In this document: positions 25,601 to 33,091 of the stretch, one piece after another
How positions within the stretch are numbered: position 1 is the first letter of the stretch
How the letters are laid out: each line of letters opens with the position of its first letter
DNA from: Cryptomeria japonica
Lineage: Eukaryota; Streptophyta; Pinopsida; Cupressales; Cupressaceae
Reading direction: 5' to 3'
Assembly: GCF_030272615.1 (NCBI RefSeq)
Contig: NC_081415.1
Location: forward strand, 627,293,240 to 627,357,239
Length of the DNA: 64,000 nt
Made by a program: the position numbers and the translations under genes
Notes under the pieces: generated by a model
Database searches by the model: none
Seen by the model: the letters and a program-made list of their open reading frames with translations, nothing else
Told to the model about the DNA's origin: nothing

Positions 25601-25620
25601 ATGGTGTTGGCTGAATCCAT
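7485..25620 (-). CDS. MED15: Mediator of RNA polymerase II transcription subunit 15 (MED15a type), complete 11-exon gene
   Basis: This gene encodes the Mediator tail subunit that links activators to RNA polymerase II in the nucleus. Coding exons in order of translation are 25529-25620, 19430-19541, 18356-18473, 17061-18182, 16758-16828, 15394-15468, 13783-15276, 8776-9120, 8139-8339, 7806-7894 and 7485-7689. They sum to 3924 bp with unbroken phase, giving 1307 residues, close to the roughly 1.3 kb-codon length known for Arabidopsis MED15a. Residues about 15-80 form the KIX domain (WRNELSQDSRQKIVNKI, then FEEKIY, then YLRKISLKML). Residues about 108-480 and 560-1000 are Gln-rich and probably disordered. 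The C-terminal third carries the family signatures QSLAIGTPGISASPLLADF, GSAPGNGSRAAVGEDLVAM and QPMSLKLLAKTWDNCAR. The start is the first in-frame ATG after an in-frame TGA and sits in a strong GCCATGG context. No frameshift or internal stop was seen, so it looks functional. Introns 1 and 7 are long and full of transposon debris. Confidence 0.96.
7806..7894 (-). CDS. MED15: MED15 exon 10
   Basis: It encodes TPISPLRLLIPANYPNCSPV then LLDKAPIES, matching the conserved SPIQPLRLLVPCSYPNGSP region of the family. The acceptor is TTGATTACAG and the donor GTGAGT. It ends with two bases of a codon completed by exon 11. Confidence 0.95.
8139..8339 (-). CDS. MED15: MED15 exon 9
   Basis: It encodes SHALQDELREINQQLIDTVA and an acidic DDND followed by eight Ala from GCAGCT repeats, then KCSYNAIALSPNMKS. 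The acceptor is TTTTTGCAG and the donor GTGTGT after ATG. The Ala run (about 8222-8255) is made of CAGCTG palindromes and is likely length-variable. Confidence 0.95.
8776..9120 (-). CDS. MED15: MED15 exon 8: conserved C-terminal core
   Basis: It encodes MNSMSPKAFASAVNDIRSVV, then GSAPGNGSRAAVGEDLVAM and TKCRQQARN, the strongest MED15 signature in the window, ending ESTATSRIKRPRMEV-like. The acceptor is AATTTACAG and the donor GTAAGT. Both ends are phase 0. The Lys/Arg cluster KRPR near the end may be a nuclear-localisation signal (inference). Confidence 0.96.
9338..9587. repeat. Recent 125-bp tandem duplication in MED15 intron 7
   Basis: Two head-to-tail copies, starting at 9338 and 9463, align across 125 bases with about one difference by eye (GCCTTCAG against GCTTTCAG). 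Confidence 0.85.
9889..10713 (-). mobile_element. Truncated Ty1/copia retrotransposon 3' end in MED15 intron 7
   Basis: On the minus strand 10713-10468 encodes the end of a copia reverse transcriptase (FRQLVGSLIYLTATRLDLSF, RVLRYVKHT). Positions 10461-10090 encode copia RNase H (AVALFLTEADYQVAVKAACE, LFCDNQGVLKLAKNPVFHER, KHVETHCHFIR). A frameshifted tail near 10080-10020 reads KLRGQLGVIDRLSIKGGY, the usual copia C-terminus. A polypurine AAGGGAGGGTATTA and a short LTR ending ATATAACA (about 9889-10029) follow. Everything 5' of the late RT is missing. Confidence 0.85.
10698..10766. repeat. Short tandem duplication at the copia fragment's edge
   Basis: AGACTTGGCTGACAACTTCA followed by GTCATGTCT occurs twice, near 10698 and 10736, at the broken 5' end of the copia fragment. 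Confidence 0.6.
11300..12036 (+). mobile_element. Remnant of a short copia-like element with primer-binding site
   Basis: TGGTATCAAAGC at about 11394 resembles the initiator-Met tRNA primer site and follows an LTR-like end (TATTCCTCTACTTAATTAAT then ATAACATTGGATTATCATTTCA). A similar LTR-like end recurs at about 11985-12035. A polypurine AAGGGAAGGTATTAAAAT lies near 11797. The internal part is only about 400 bp and has no protein, so this is a deletion derivative or TRIM-like element. Confidence 0.45.
12041..13080 (+). mobile_element. Decayed Ty3/gypsy pol fragment in MED15 intron 7
   Basis: Plus-strand translation gives VNPKKAQIIQDLSIPTCQKD and VRSFLGHARYYRRFIQYFNK (end of gypsy RT). Next comes an RNase H stretch (YITRCEVFVHTNHFTICFLM) and integrase with YHQQANDQVEV and TSHIPYELVYGKKVVLP. 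Several stops and frameshifts interrupt it. A 35-base piece around TTGAAGCATGCATGAGACAC is duplicated near 12567-12620. Confidence 0.8.
13081..13782. other. Rest of MED15 intron 7
   Basis: AT-rich sequence up to the exon 7 donor at 13782. No coding signal is supported; open frames are short and of random composition. Confidence 0.5.
13783..15276 (-). CDS. MED15: MED15 exon 7: conserved helix, second Gln-rich region and Ser/Pro-rich segment
   Basis: This 498-codon exon opens with PMAADQLEKLKVYRTKVQRM, the family helix. A long Gln/Asn-rich stretch follows, with a pure 10-Gln run and three near-identical 12-residue units of the form SQQQQFQQQHPQ (about 14420-14520). It ends with the conserved SSPQL/VSPQVSQ block, a Pro/Ser segment and QSLAIGTPGISASPLLADF. 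The donor is GTATGC after AAAGTG. Reverse-strand Ala/Leu reading frames over the Gln codons are shadows. Confidence 0.95.
15394..15468 (-). CDS. MED15: MED15 exon 6
   Basis: Twenty-five codons read LQKLKDMYFPDLRELLQRLT then IKCSQ. The acceptor is a T-rich tract ending TTTGCAG and the donor is GTAGAT. It matches the conserved MKETYLPDLNEIYQR-like helix of the family. Both junctions are phase 0. Confidence 0.93.
15469..16757. other. MED15 intron 5
   Basis: About 1.3 kb with a GA microsatellite near 16150-16167 and no supported gene. Confidence 0.6.
16758..16828 (-). CDS. MED15: MED15 exon 5
   Basis: The acceptor is TTTTCCAG before CATCAGTTG and the donor is GTACGA after CAGAAG. It encodes SVESSGQTGQSNGVDWQEKI followed by YQK, corresponding to the conserved GGDWQEEVYQK-type segment that begins the folded central part of plant MED15. 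Confidence 0.94.
17061..18182 (-). CDS. MED15: MED15 exon 4: first Gln-rich region
   Basis: This 1122-bp exon encodes about 374 residues dominated by Gln, with interspersed His, Ser and Leu. Internal tandem peptide units are visible, including three QQQPSI units (about 17430-17500) and four QQH units (about 17530-17560). The acceptor follows TTGAAGCAG and the donor is GTAGGA after CCTACAA. Such regions in MED15 are low-complexity and thought to support activator binding or condensate behaviour (general family knowledge). Confidence 0.94.
18356..18473 (-). CDS. MED15: MED15 exon 3: last KIX helix and linker
   Basis: The acceptor is CTTATGCAG before CAAGACTATC and the donor is GTGGGC. It encodes QDYLRKISLKMLSLRNH, the final KIX helix, followed by a Ser-rich linker ending SLDPG. 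The junction gives SLDPG-LLMQTQ, which resembles the equivalent junction in other plant MED15 proteins. It ends in phase 1, matching exon 4. Confidence 0.94.
18629..18706. repeat. 39-bp perfect tandem duplication in MED15 intron 2
   Basis: CTTCATCTTGCTGTAAAAAG then TGTGCAATATCACAGATAT occurs twice, at 18629-18667 and 18668-18706, apparently identical. Confidence 0.85.
19383..19402. repeat. CA/TG microsatellite beside MED15 exon 2 donor
   Basis: A run of CA on the plus strand, read as (TG)n in the transcript, begins about 28 bases after the exon 2 donor. Confidence 0.7.
19430..19541 (-). CDS. MED15: MED15 exon 2: central KIX helices
   Basis: The acceptor is TGTACAG before AATGGACAC and the donor is GTGTGT after GATCAG. 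It encodes MDTLQRHMPFTGPDG, then NELKKIALRFEEKIYAAAVD, the conserved middle of the plant MED15 KIX domain. It was too short to show as a clear open frame and was placed by family resemblance plus splice sites and phase. Confidence 0.95.
21223..21485. repeat. Diverged tandem duplication, period about 137 bp
   Basis: GCAAAAGTTTGATtCCaA begins both copies (21223 and 21360), followed by shared AAACTTACTTCTAA, AACCATTCTAA and GCAAAGxCTAAGACTC blocks. The copies differ by several substitutions and small gaps. Confidence 0.7.
21620..21990 (+). mobile_element. LINE-type RNase H domain fragment in MED15 intron 1
   Basis: Plus-strand frames read PPPTGT-KLNFDGTSQCNPGPSQ, then CVIRDST, and at 21918-21980 NHCYREGNKIADFLSNQG. 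These are the beginning and end of the RNase H domain found at the 3' end of plant LINE polyproteins. It is broken by frameshifts. No reverse transcriptase was seen upstream, so only the 3' end was inserted or kept. Confidence 0.75.
23163..23178. repeat. SINE target-site duplication, left copy
   Basis: AAGTAATAAATTTCTA, identical to 23430-23445 on the other side of the SINE. Confidence 0.9.
23179..23429 (+). mobile_element. tRNA-derived SINE with intact RNA polymerase III boxes
   Basis: The GC-rich 251-bp insert starts GCCCGCACAAG. It has an A box TAGCGGAGTTGG (23190-23201) and a B box GGTTCGACTC (23235-23244) at normal tRNA spacing, and ends in an A/T-rich tail. It is flanked by identical 16-bp direct repeats AAGTAATAAATTTCTA at 23163-23178 and 23430-23445. 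It lies in MED15 intron 1, opposite to the gene. The family name is not known to me. Confidence 0.88.
23430..23445. repeat. SINE target-site duplication, right copy
   Basis: AAGTAATAAATTTCTA, identical to 23163-23178. Confidence 0.9.
25529..25620 (-). CDS. MED15: MED15 exon 1: start codon and beginning of KIX domain
   Basis: The exon encodes 30 codons plus two bases: a short leader with six consecutive Asn, then WRNELSQDSRQKIVNK, the opening of the KIX domain. The donor is GTATGC after AAGAT. The next exon supplies the single base that completes the Ile codon. The Asn run comes from AAC/AAT codons and is likely variable between individuals. Confidence 0.95.
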
Positions 25621-25760
25621 GGCAGACCTTTGGTGCCTTCAATTGCCCCAACCAATAGCGTAAATGAAAATTGGTATTTGAGAAAAGGCGCCCAAGACTT
25701 TCAGCTGATTAAGCATCAATAATCTTCTGCCTTATAAAGTTGTCCAAGATAGGTATGACT
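25621..25760 (-). promoter_or_regulatory. Candidate MED15 5' UTR and core promoter
   Basis: Reading on the minus strand, a TTTATAAG element lies near 25733, about 110 bases before the ATG, and an ATTGG (inverted CCAAT) lies near 25655. The spacing would fit a short 5' UTR. No transcript evidence is available, and an extra non-coding exon cannot be excluded. Confidence 0.25.
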
Positions 25761-28500
25761 GTGTACCTAAGGTATCACTGTCATTCTACTGTTTTGACAA
25801 ATTTATTTTATTGTTTGTACATGATTTTTCTTCCCACGTAATGCTTTTAATAATTTTTTCAGCTTAGAAATCGACGGCTTAGTGCCATTGAATGACCGGG
25901 CACATGGGTTGAAGCGAATTCCCTGGCACTAACTCATTAAGTCCAATCAATTTATTAATACTTTTGCTCTTCGTCCAATAATTTGATTCCATCTATCCAC
26001 TCCGGGGAATTAATTAAGTTGTTTCTTTAATTTTAAAATGGAATCTATATTTATTTTCATGTGGACTTTAATACTGTAATGAAAACATATGTTTTACTTG
26101 CAATATTTACAATATAATTTTATTCATAAATAAGTAAATAAGATTATATTTACAATATAGTTTTATTCATAAATTTATTAGTTTCTACTATGAGCAATGA
26201 GCTGTACTTAACACATTAAAATAAGATTGTATTTACAATATAATTTTATTCATAGATCTTTTAATTTATGGCTAGAATTATAAGCCAGCTGTATTTAACA
26301 ACACATTATTAATATTTATTTTTCTTATGCTAAAAATATTTGTTCTCATTAAAGTTAGATGCATAATTTTTAAGAAAACATATTTTGAATTTTTTTTCTT
26401 TCATTTAATTGGCTAAAGTAATCTACCTAATATGAGCTATTAATAGACTTCCATTACTATATAATGAGAAAAGCATGATTTATTTCAGTTTGTTTTCAAC
26501 TCATTTTATGGTACTCTAATAAAATTGAGATGCATAATTTTTAAGAAAACATATTTAGAAAATTATTTTTTTATTTAATTGACTGAAGTAATATAGTCAT
26601 ATAAGCAATTAATAGGCTTCCATTACTAAACAAGTGCCACATAGTGGCCAGTACTTGCCTTTGTTAATTTTTTAATTGAATGAAGAGACAAGAAATGAAT
26701 ATAAAGTTATACAACTTAACATATTTTTACGATAAATACAAGAGAGATATTACATCAAATGCATTTGTTTCTATTTGGTGTGTTGTTTTGTATACAATTT
26801 TCACCATGCATAAGTCTTATTGCATTTATACTTACTAGTCTAAATGTTACAAATAGCAATTTTATCAATGTTACAATTATGCATAAAAAATGTTTTGAAG
26901 ACCAAAGGTACTGTATAAATTTGGAAGAGTTTCATAAAAATGATGTTTTTCCAAAAAAAAAAAAAAAACTCAATCATGAGCTAATCTTTAGTATTTCATT
27001 TTGCTAAGACCCCTACTCTCCTTACGTTTTACAATAATAAATTGATTTATTATTATTTTTTATATTAATTTTGTTATCAAGTAAATTTTCAATATGAATT
27101 TTTTATTTAATATTATAAATATATGATAAACTATATATATTAAAAAAATAAAATATAATTCCTAATAGATCATAGTTCAAGATTAATTGTCATGACTTTT
27201 TAGTTTTTTATGTATATTAATTGAATAAAATAAATTTTATATGATAATATTTTTATAAAAAACATCAATAAAACTAATTAATCTAAATATTTAACACCAA
27301 ACTACTAATATGCTTGGTATTGAGCTACCAGAAAAAATGAATGATTAATCTCCTTTGGAAGCAACTTCAATTGATGGACTATTGGTAGATATATTCCCGC
27401 CTAAATCGTTGTCACAAACATTATTTGTTTTAGATTTCCAAAAAATCCGCTTATAACAACAAAACTTGTATTGGCCAATCAGGATACAAAAAAATAATTT
27501 TTATAATATGCAAACTTTAAAATTGCACAAGTAACTTTAGAAAATAAAAATATTTTTAAAAACAAAAATAAAACCTTGTTTGTAATTGGTTCAAATTAAA
27601 AATTTTAATAACTAGTTAACTGTAAAAAAGAAAAACTCATTACAATAGTATTTGCCTAACAGCAAGTACTAATAATGAGAGTAATATAGCCATATGAAGT
27701 AATATTACATGTATTGCATACATTACTTTCACTTTCAATGTGTATTACATGTATTGCATATATTATTTTTACTTTGAATTTGAACTTGTATCTCACTTTT
27801 ATAAAGGAAAAGGCTAACAACAGCAAAACAGTTCAACTTCAATGACACAAAAGTGATATTTATGTTTGGTATTTGAAGATGATGTAAACTGGATGAAGTT
27901 TATGCCTATTATTTTTTAAAAAAATTGGAACAAGAATTGATACTTTTTTTAATTATTAAAGTCATTTTTTCAAAAATACTGCAAATCTGAGGTTTCACCT
28001 CCCACCACAAAACTATATGTAAATAATCTTGTTTTCCTCTGATTTTGAAATATGTTTTAGATGACATCCATAGCCAGTGTAGAAAAAAAAAATTGATTTT
28101 GATGTATATTTTCATCGTTATAACAATTCAAAGTCGAAGTTTCTTGAAATTGACAATTTTCTTCTCCCACCAAATTTCCCCTATCAAAACTATAGCAATC
28201 CCAAAAAAAACATATATATTCTTGAAGAGGACTCTCTCCTCTAGTGTTATATATAATTTTTAAATTTTTCTGATATGATTTACTATTTTTTTTGTTTTTC
28301 CGAATCAGAGTCTTCTCGAATGTTAATATACCTACCTGTAGTATTTTGTAATTTTAATATACTAATTCTAATTGAAATTCTATAAAAATTATATGTCAAC
28401 GTTCCTCGCTCTAAGCTCTCGAAAAGGGTATTTTTAGTTTGTTTTTTTAAATAAAATTTTATGGTCAAATTCTTAGCAGAACTTGAAAGTTCAGCAAATT
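25761..28500. other. AT-rich intergenic DNA upstream of MED15
   Basis: No supported gene. Internal similarity is visible. TTTACAATATAxTTTTATTC recurs near 26108, 26151 and 26235. A block with GATGCATAATTTTTAAGAAA and a following TTCCATTACTA recurs with about 175-bp spacing (26350 and 26527). TATTACATGTATTGCATA occurs twice near 27705 and 27743. Confidence 0.5.
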
Positions 28501-28520
28501 GGGGGGGTTTTGTTGAGTAG

Positions 28521-28551
28521 GCTGCCATGTGGGATGCCACATAGGCAGCCT
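28521..28551. repeat. GC-rich hairpin
   Basis: GGCTGCCATGTGG and CCACATAGGCAGCC form a stem with one bulged base around a short loop. It sits in a GC-rich island (28520-28640) inside very AT-rich DNA, just left of the transposase pseudogene, and may belong to its terminal region. Confidence 0.6.
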
Positions 28552-28734
28552 CAGCCGAGTGGGCCTCGGCCGATTAGGGCTCGATCGAGTCCCCCAAGCT
28601 GTGGGACCCTCCACGAGCGATCGCACGCTAGCTTCCCCACCCTTTCCCTCATATATTATTGAGGTGATTTTTTAATTTTTTAAAAACAAAAAACAAAAAA
28701 CAATTCATAAAATCTTCAATTTTTTTTCTATGAA

Positions 28735-28820
28735 GTTGATTTTTTCCAAGGAGACGATTTTTTCGAAGGAGGTGATTTTTTATCGAGGAGGTGATTTTTT
28801 ATCGAGGAGGTGATTTTTTT
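28735..28820. repeat. Short tandem repeat before the transposase ORF
   Basis: Four to five copies of about 21 bases close to CGAGGAGGTGATTTTTTAT, slightly varied. Confidence 0.7.
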
Positions 28821-28874
28821 CTTAAGGAGTATTCACTTGCGATTTCAGGAAAGCAAATTTCAATACTTTGTGTA

Positions 28875-29950
28875 ATGGGGAATAAAAGAAATAGAGCAAA
28901 AAAATATGATCGTATAAGGGATGATTCAAAGAAAGTTCATACAAAACGTAATCAAGAGCAACCTGTTGATGTTGAGGAAGATCATGTTGATGTTGAAGAT
29001 GATGCAACTGAAGTAGCAGAAGAAATTAGTACTAGTCAAGGTACGAATTTTTCTTCTGCCATGAGAAATTTGATGGAGATGAATGAGGATTCTCTTTTTA
29101 GCCAAATTTCCTCTAAACACATGGTACCTGAGAGCACAATTAAATTGCATTGCAAATATATGTGGGAGGAATATTTTGAAAAAAAATCTATGGTCGGGAG
29201 AGCACAATTATTTGTAAAGTTGTTCAAGAAAAGAGAAACGACTCGTGTTTTGGAGTTGTTGGGTGTCGATAATAGCAAAAGCTCAGGAGGTCATGTAAGA
29301 GAAACAATAGTTGAAAATTTGCAAGATGCATTGAACCTTATTGATACCACAAGTCGAGGAGTTGATTCAAGTGTTGCACGTAGAGCGTTGATGACTGTGA
29401 TTTCTAATAAGAGGTTGTCACATAAATGACAAGTTACATCAATTTCTGAATTATTGCATATATCTAGAAAAACTGTTCAAAGATATATTAGGAGGAGAAA
29501 TATGTTAGATGAAAACATTGAAATGAATTGAGTAAATATTTGTAGACTTCCTCAAAAAGATAGAATTTCTGAAGATGTAAGAAGACTAGTCATCGAATAT
29601 TGGACCAGCCACTCCTGTGTTTCTTCAATAGAAGGGACACTATACAGATGAAACATGAAGAGACTGGTATGAAGATTTCACATCCTAAATATTTTGTAGA
29701 TACAACACAAAGTGAACTATTTGAAGCATTCAAGGAAGAATTTTCAGATTTGAAAATATGTCAGAGAATGTTTGAGAGGTTGTGCCCTTGCTTTGTATGT
29801 ATAAATAAGGTACGTGAAACTTGTTGTTGTCGAAATCATGTTGAGTTTCATATATACTTAGAGTCATATAAAAAAGTTATGGCAGTACTTAATCCAGATA
29901 TGGTCATCCCTGGAAGTATGACACAATTCTTGAAATCAATTTTATATGGT
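28875..29950 (+). pseudogene. DDE-like transposase, N-terminal half (decayed)
   Basis: An ATG at 28875 opens a frame with a basic start (MGNKRNRAKKYDRIRDDSKK), an acidic stretch and then VARRALMTVISNKRLSHK. It continues past a TGA into SELLHISRKTVQRYIRRRNM, a likely helix-turn-helix. A frameshift near 29620 leads to DTTQSELFEAFKEEFSDLKI and a Cys cluster CPCFVC...CCCRNH that could bind zinc. The frame is cut at 29950 by the LTR element; the gene resumes at 42646. The layout (HTH, Cys cluster, DDE core with FSENY) matches transposase-like proteins scattered through plant and animal genomes. I cannot assign the superfamily. Confidence 0.65.
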
Positions 29951-31200
29951 TGTAGACGTCTAAAAACGGTCAACACTTGCGGAGTCATACTTTAACATTG
30001 GCGCATTGCCTTATTTTAGGGTTTTACGTCGCATTAACATTTCTTCTATGTTGCGCACTTGGTCTTTATCATTTGCAAGCATCGAGTCCTTCTTCTGCAT
30101 TCTTCATTTTCGAATTTGGTCTTATCGATAACAATCTTCAATCATGATTTTGGTCGAATCTTATCCTGTCGCATCAATGTGCGTGCTCATTTGGCATATT
30201 TTGACATCATCAATTCGATTTCATTTTGGACATCGTCAATCCCAATTGATGATAGAATTAGGGTTTTGTCCTCTTTTCAATCTCGTCAATTTTGCGAACG
30301 ATTTGTCATCGATCTTGGTCCTCTTGTCAATCTCGTCGATTTTGCGATCAATCTCTCATCGATCGTTGTTATTTTCAATCTTGTCGTTTTGTGATCGATG
30401 TGTTATCGATCGTTCTTATTTTCAATCTTGTCATTTTGTGATCGATTTGTCATCGATCGTCGTCTTTCTCAATCGTGTCAATTTGGATCAATTAGTCATT
30501 GTTCCTCGTCAATTAGCACATTTATCAATCAAATCATTTATCAACATTGGTCCTTTGTCAGTCAGAATCATGATCAAATCAAATCGATATCAATTATATT
30601 TTGTCAAGACCTAATTGTCGTCCTTGCATTTCTAATTCATCTTCTAGGGTTTTATGATTTATTCATTTAATCTTGTTTGTCATATTTTTCTCTAGGATTA
30701 ATAATTTATTTATTTATCCTAAGTCTTCTTGTCACAATTAAATATTTATTTAATTGGCTAATTAATTCCTCCTCTTTTTGTAAATTAATTAATGAATGAA
30801 AAACTATTAATTAATTTACCTAATTTCCAAGTCATCATTTCTAACCTAGTTTTCTAATTTCTTCTAATGTCTATTTCTATTTCAAATTCTTGTCATAATC
30901 CTTGCATAGCAATTTGTCATAAATTGTCATAACTCCTTGCATAGCAATTTGTCATACACTTGTCATAATTTTGCTATTCTTGATTTGAATTTCCATTTGA
31001 ATCAATTTCATGCTAATCTTGTCTTTTCTCCAATTTATCTATAAATTGGATGAATTTCTTCAATCATGCCCCCCCCGATCGATCAATCAATCACGCTTCT
31101 AGTATCTTTATGTTGTCTTGTCAATCTTGCTTTCATCTCATGCTTATGCACTTGTAAGTGAGATCCACAAACAAAGCAATTTGAAGGAGAAAGAAGGACA
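29951..31200 (+). repeat. 5' LTR of the 12.7-kb element
   Basis: It begins TGTAGACGTCTAAAAACGG and ends AAGAAGGACA. Positions 30270-30480 form a degenerate minisatellite rich in ATCGATCG words. The first 380 bases differ from the 3' LTR at about 16 places by eye, all transitions. No recognisable primer-binding site follows it. Confidence 0.85.
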
Positions 31201-31208
31201 ATGGACAG

Positions 31209-31980
31209 TTAGACAGAAGAAATTAGACAGAGGACAGTTAGAGATGAAGAACAACTTGCTTTCACCAATGCACTTTGTAGGTGAGAACCTTTATTTAATG
31301 TAGCAAAATGGATGCAGAGCATCATGGCATTGAAGGCCAGAGCTAAAACGCAACCCCTTTTGCAAAAGACAGGCACATTGCACACAAGGAATGAGTGAAG
31401 CATCCTAGGGTGCATACATCAAGGGTCGAGGTATGTGCGGCGCTCACAAAGTGAACGTACTTATCACAGACACCCAATGATATAGGTGCCCCAATTTGTG
31501 ACAAACATTCGACAAACAGCGAACACAACAAAAAACAAAAGGGACCATGAACCATCTCGGTTACTCTAAATCACTCGGTGACATCATCGAGCAACATAGG
31601 AACATGATCAAAGCCAAAGATAAATCAAAAAAGATAAGACTCGCTAATTCCAACAAGTCAAACAAACATCTTGATCTTCATTGTCAAAAGTTGAAAGTGT
31701 TGACAGGATGATCATGTTGTCTAGTTTCAGGGAATGCGGTACCTCGTCTAAGACAGGACACAGTCTAGTTTTGAGTATACCACACCCTGTATAAGACCCA
31801 TGATAGTAGTGACAAGGACAAATGATATTGATGTTGATTGATTGATATGACAATTTTAATCAGTTTGAATGTTTGGTTTGATTGAAAAAGTTCATCTATG
31901 AATGCATGATTTCAATAAAGCACAGTGTGTGATTGCGTGTCGTTGAATGTATGCTCAGCGATCTGTCTATGCACAAAGGG
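31209..31980 (-). repeat. Left arm of internal inverted repeat
   Basis: It is the reverse complement of about 37577-38330, with few differences. For example, MSYQSININIICPCHYYHGS is read on the minus strand here and on the plus strand in the right arm. It begins only a few bases after the 5' LTR. Confidence 0.85.
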
Positions 31981-32029
31981 GATATTTTTGTTTTGTTTTT
32001 TCGAGTCTTTACAATGTTTTTGTTTTGTC

Positions 32030-32221
32030 AGGACTTTATTTGACTTTTTAGGGGTTTATTTCAGGACATTTTTCAATTTTTTTGATTTTTTTTTTTTTTT
32101 TTCAGGACATTATTTGATTTTTATGATTTTTTCAAGACATTTTTCCATTTTTATGATTTTTTCAGGACATTATATGATTTTTATGATTTTTTCAGGACAT
32201 TTTTCAATTTTTATGATTTTG
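32030..32221. repeat. Minisatellite, about 30-bp unit
   Basis: About six copies close to TTTTTATGATTTTTTCAGGA then CATTxxTTGA. The Phe-rich open frame over it is a product of the repeat. Confidence 0.8.
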
Positions 32222-33091
32222 CCCCCAGTGTCTAGCAAGACAAGGAATATGACAGGTGAATAAATAGGCTTTCTGAAATGATGGTGAATAGAGGGAAGAC
32301 AAAGGCCTTTTATCATGGAGACAATACAGATGCAATTTTCAAGGGCTATTGCATGATGGGACAAAAGATTGGATATGATAATGTAAAGCAAGAACATGGC
32401 ATGAGGGACATGTCAAGAGGTGTTTGAAACCATGTTTAAATTTTGCGTCCTTATGTCAGATCAAGATCAAGGAATGAAAAAGAGTGTATGGATAGTGATA
32501 AGATATGGATAGGATAAGCAAGACCAAGAATGGATAAGGGACATGGACTGAGGGACGGGATAGGCTAAGGGATAGTGGCAGAAAGTTGCAATAAGCTAGG
32601 GAATATGGATGAAAGGTTGTAATAAGCAAATGGATAAAGACCAAAAGCTATGATAGACTGAAAGTTGCAAACAAGATGCATGATGCTCATGAAGATCCTC
32701 AGCCTTGTCAAGATCAAAGGTGGAAAGAGGAAATGGACAAGAGAGACAATAGGATATGAAGGAGGAAACCTGCCCCCAAGTGTGGTGTGCAAGAAGTTCA
32801 TAGATTACACATGACGCCTGTTTGCCAGGTTTTCATCACGGTACTTGCCCAAGGTGCCTGTTTGCCAAGTTTTCACCAGTGGATGAATTATTTTTGCTTT
32901 ACTTTTTTTTTTTTTTGTATTGTGACTTTGTCAATAGAAGATGGACACATGATAGGGGATGGAAGAAGGACTCAAAAATCTTTTTGTGTGGATAGTAGCC
33001 TTGAAAAAAATGGACCATGACCTTTAAAAGCATGCTCAAAGATGTTGGCAGGATAAGGACATGGAAAAAGAGATGAAATTAAGGCCAGGAT

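Noticed and set aside
30059-30670. Long overlapping ORFs in the 5' LTR (and the matching ones at 41611-42102)
   Set aside because: They lie within the LTR minisatellite and occur in three frames at once, so they are composition artefacts.
31925-32263. 112-residue Phe-rich ORF
   Set aside because: It is produced by the 30-bp minisatellite; no start context or homologue.
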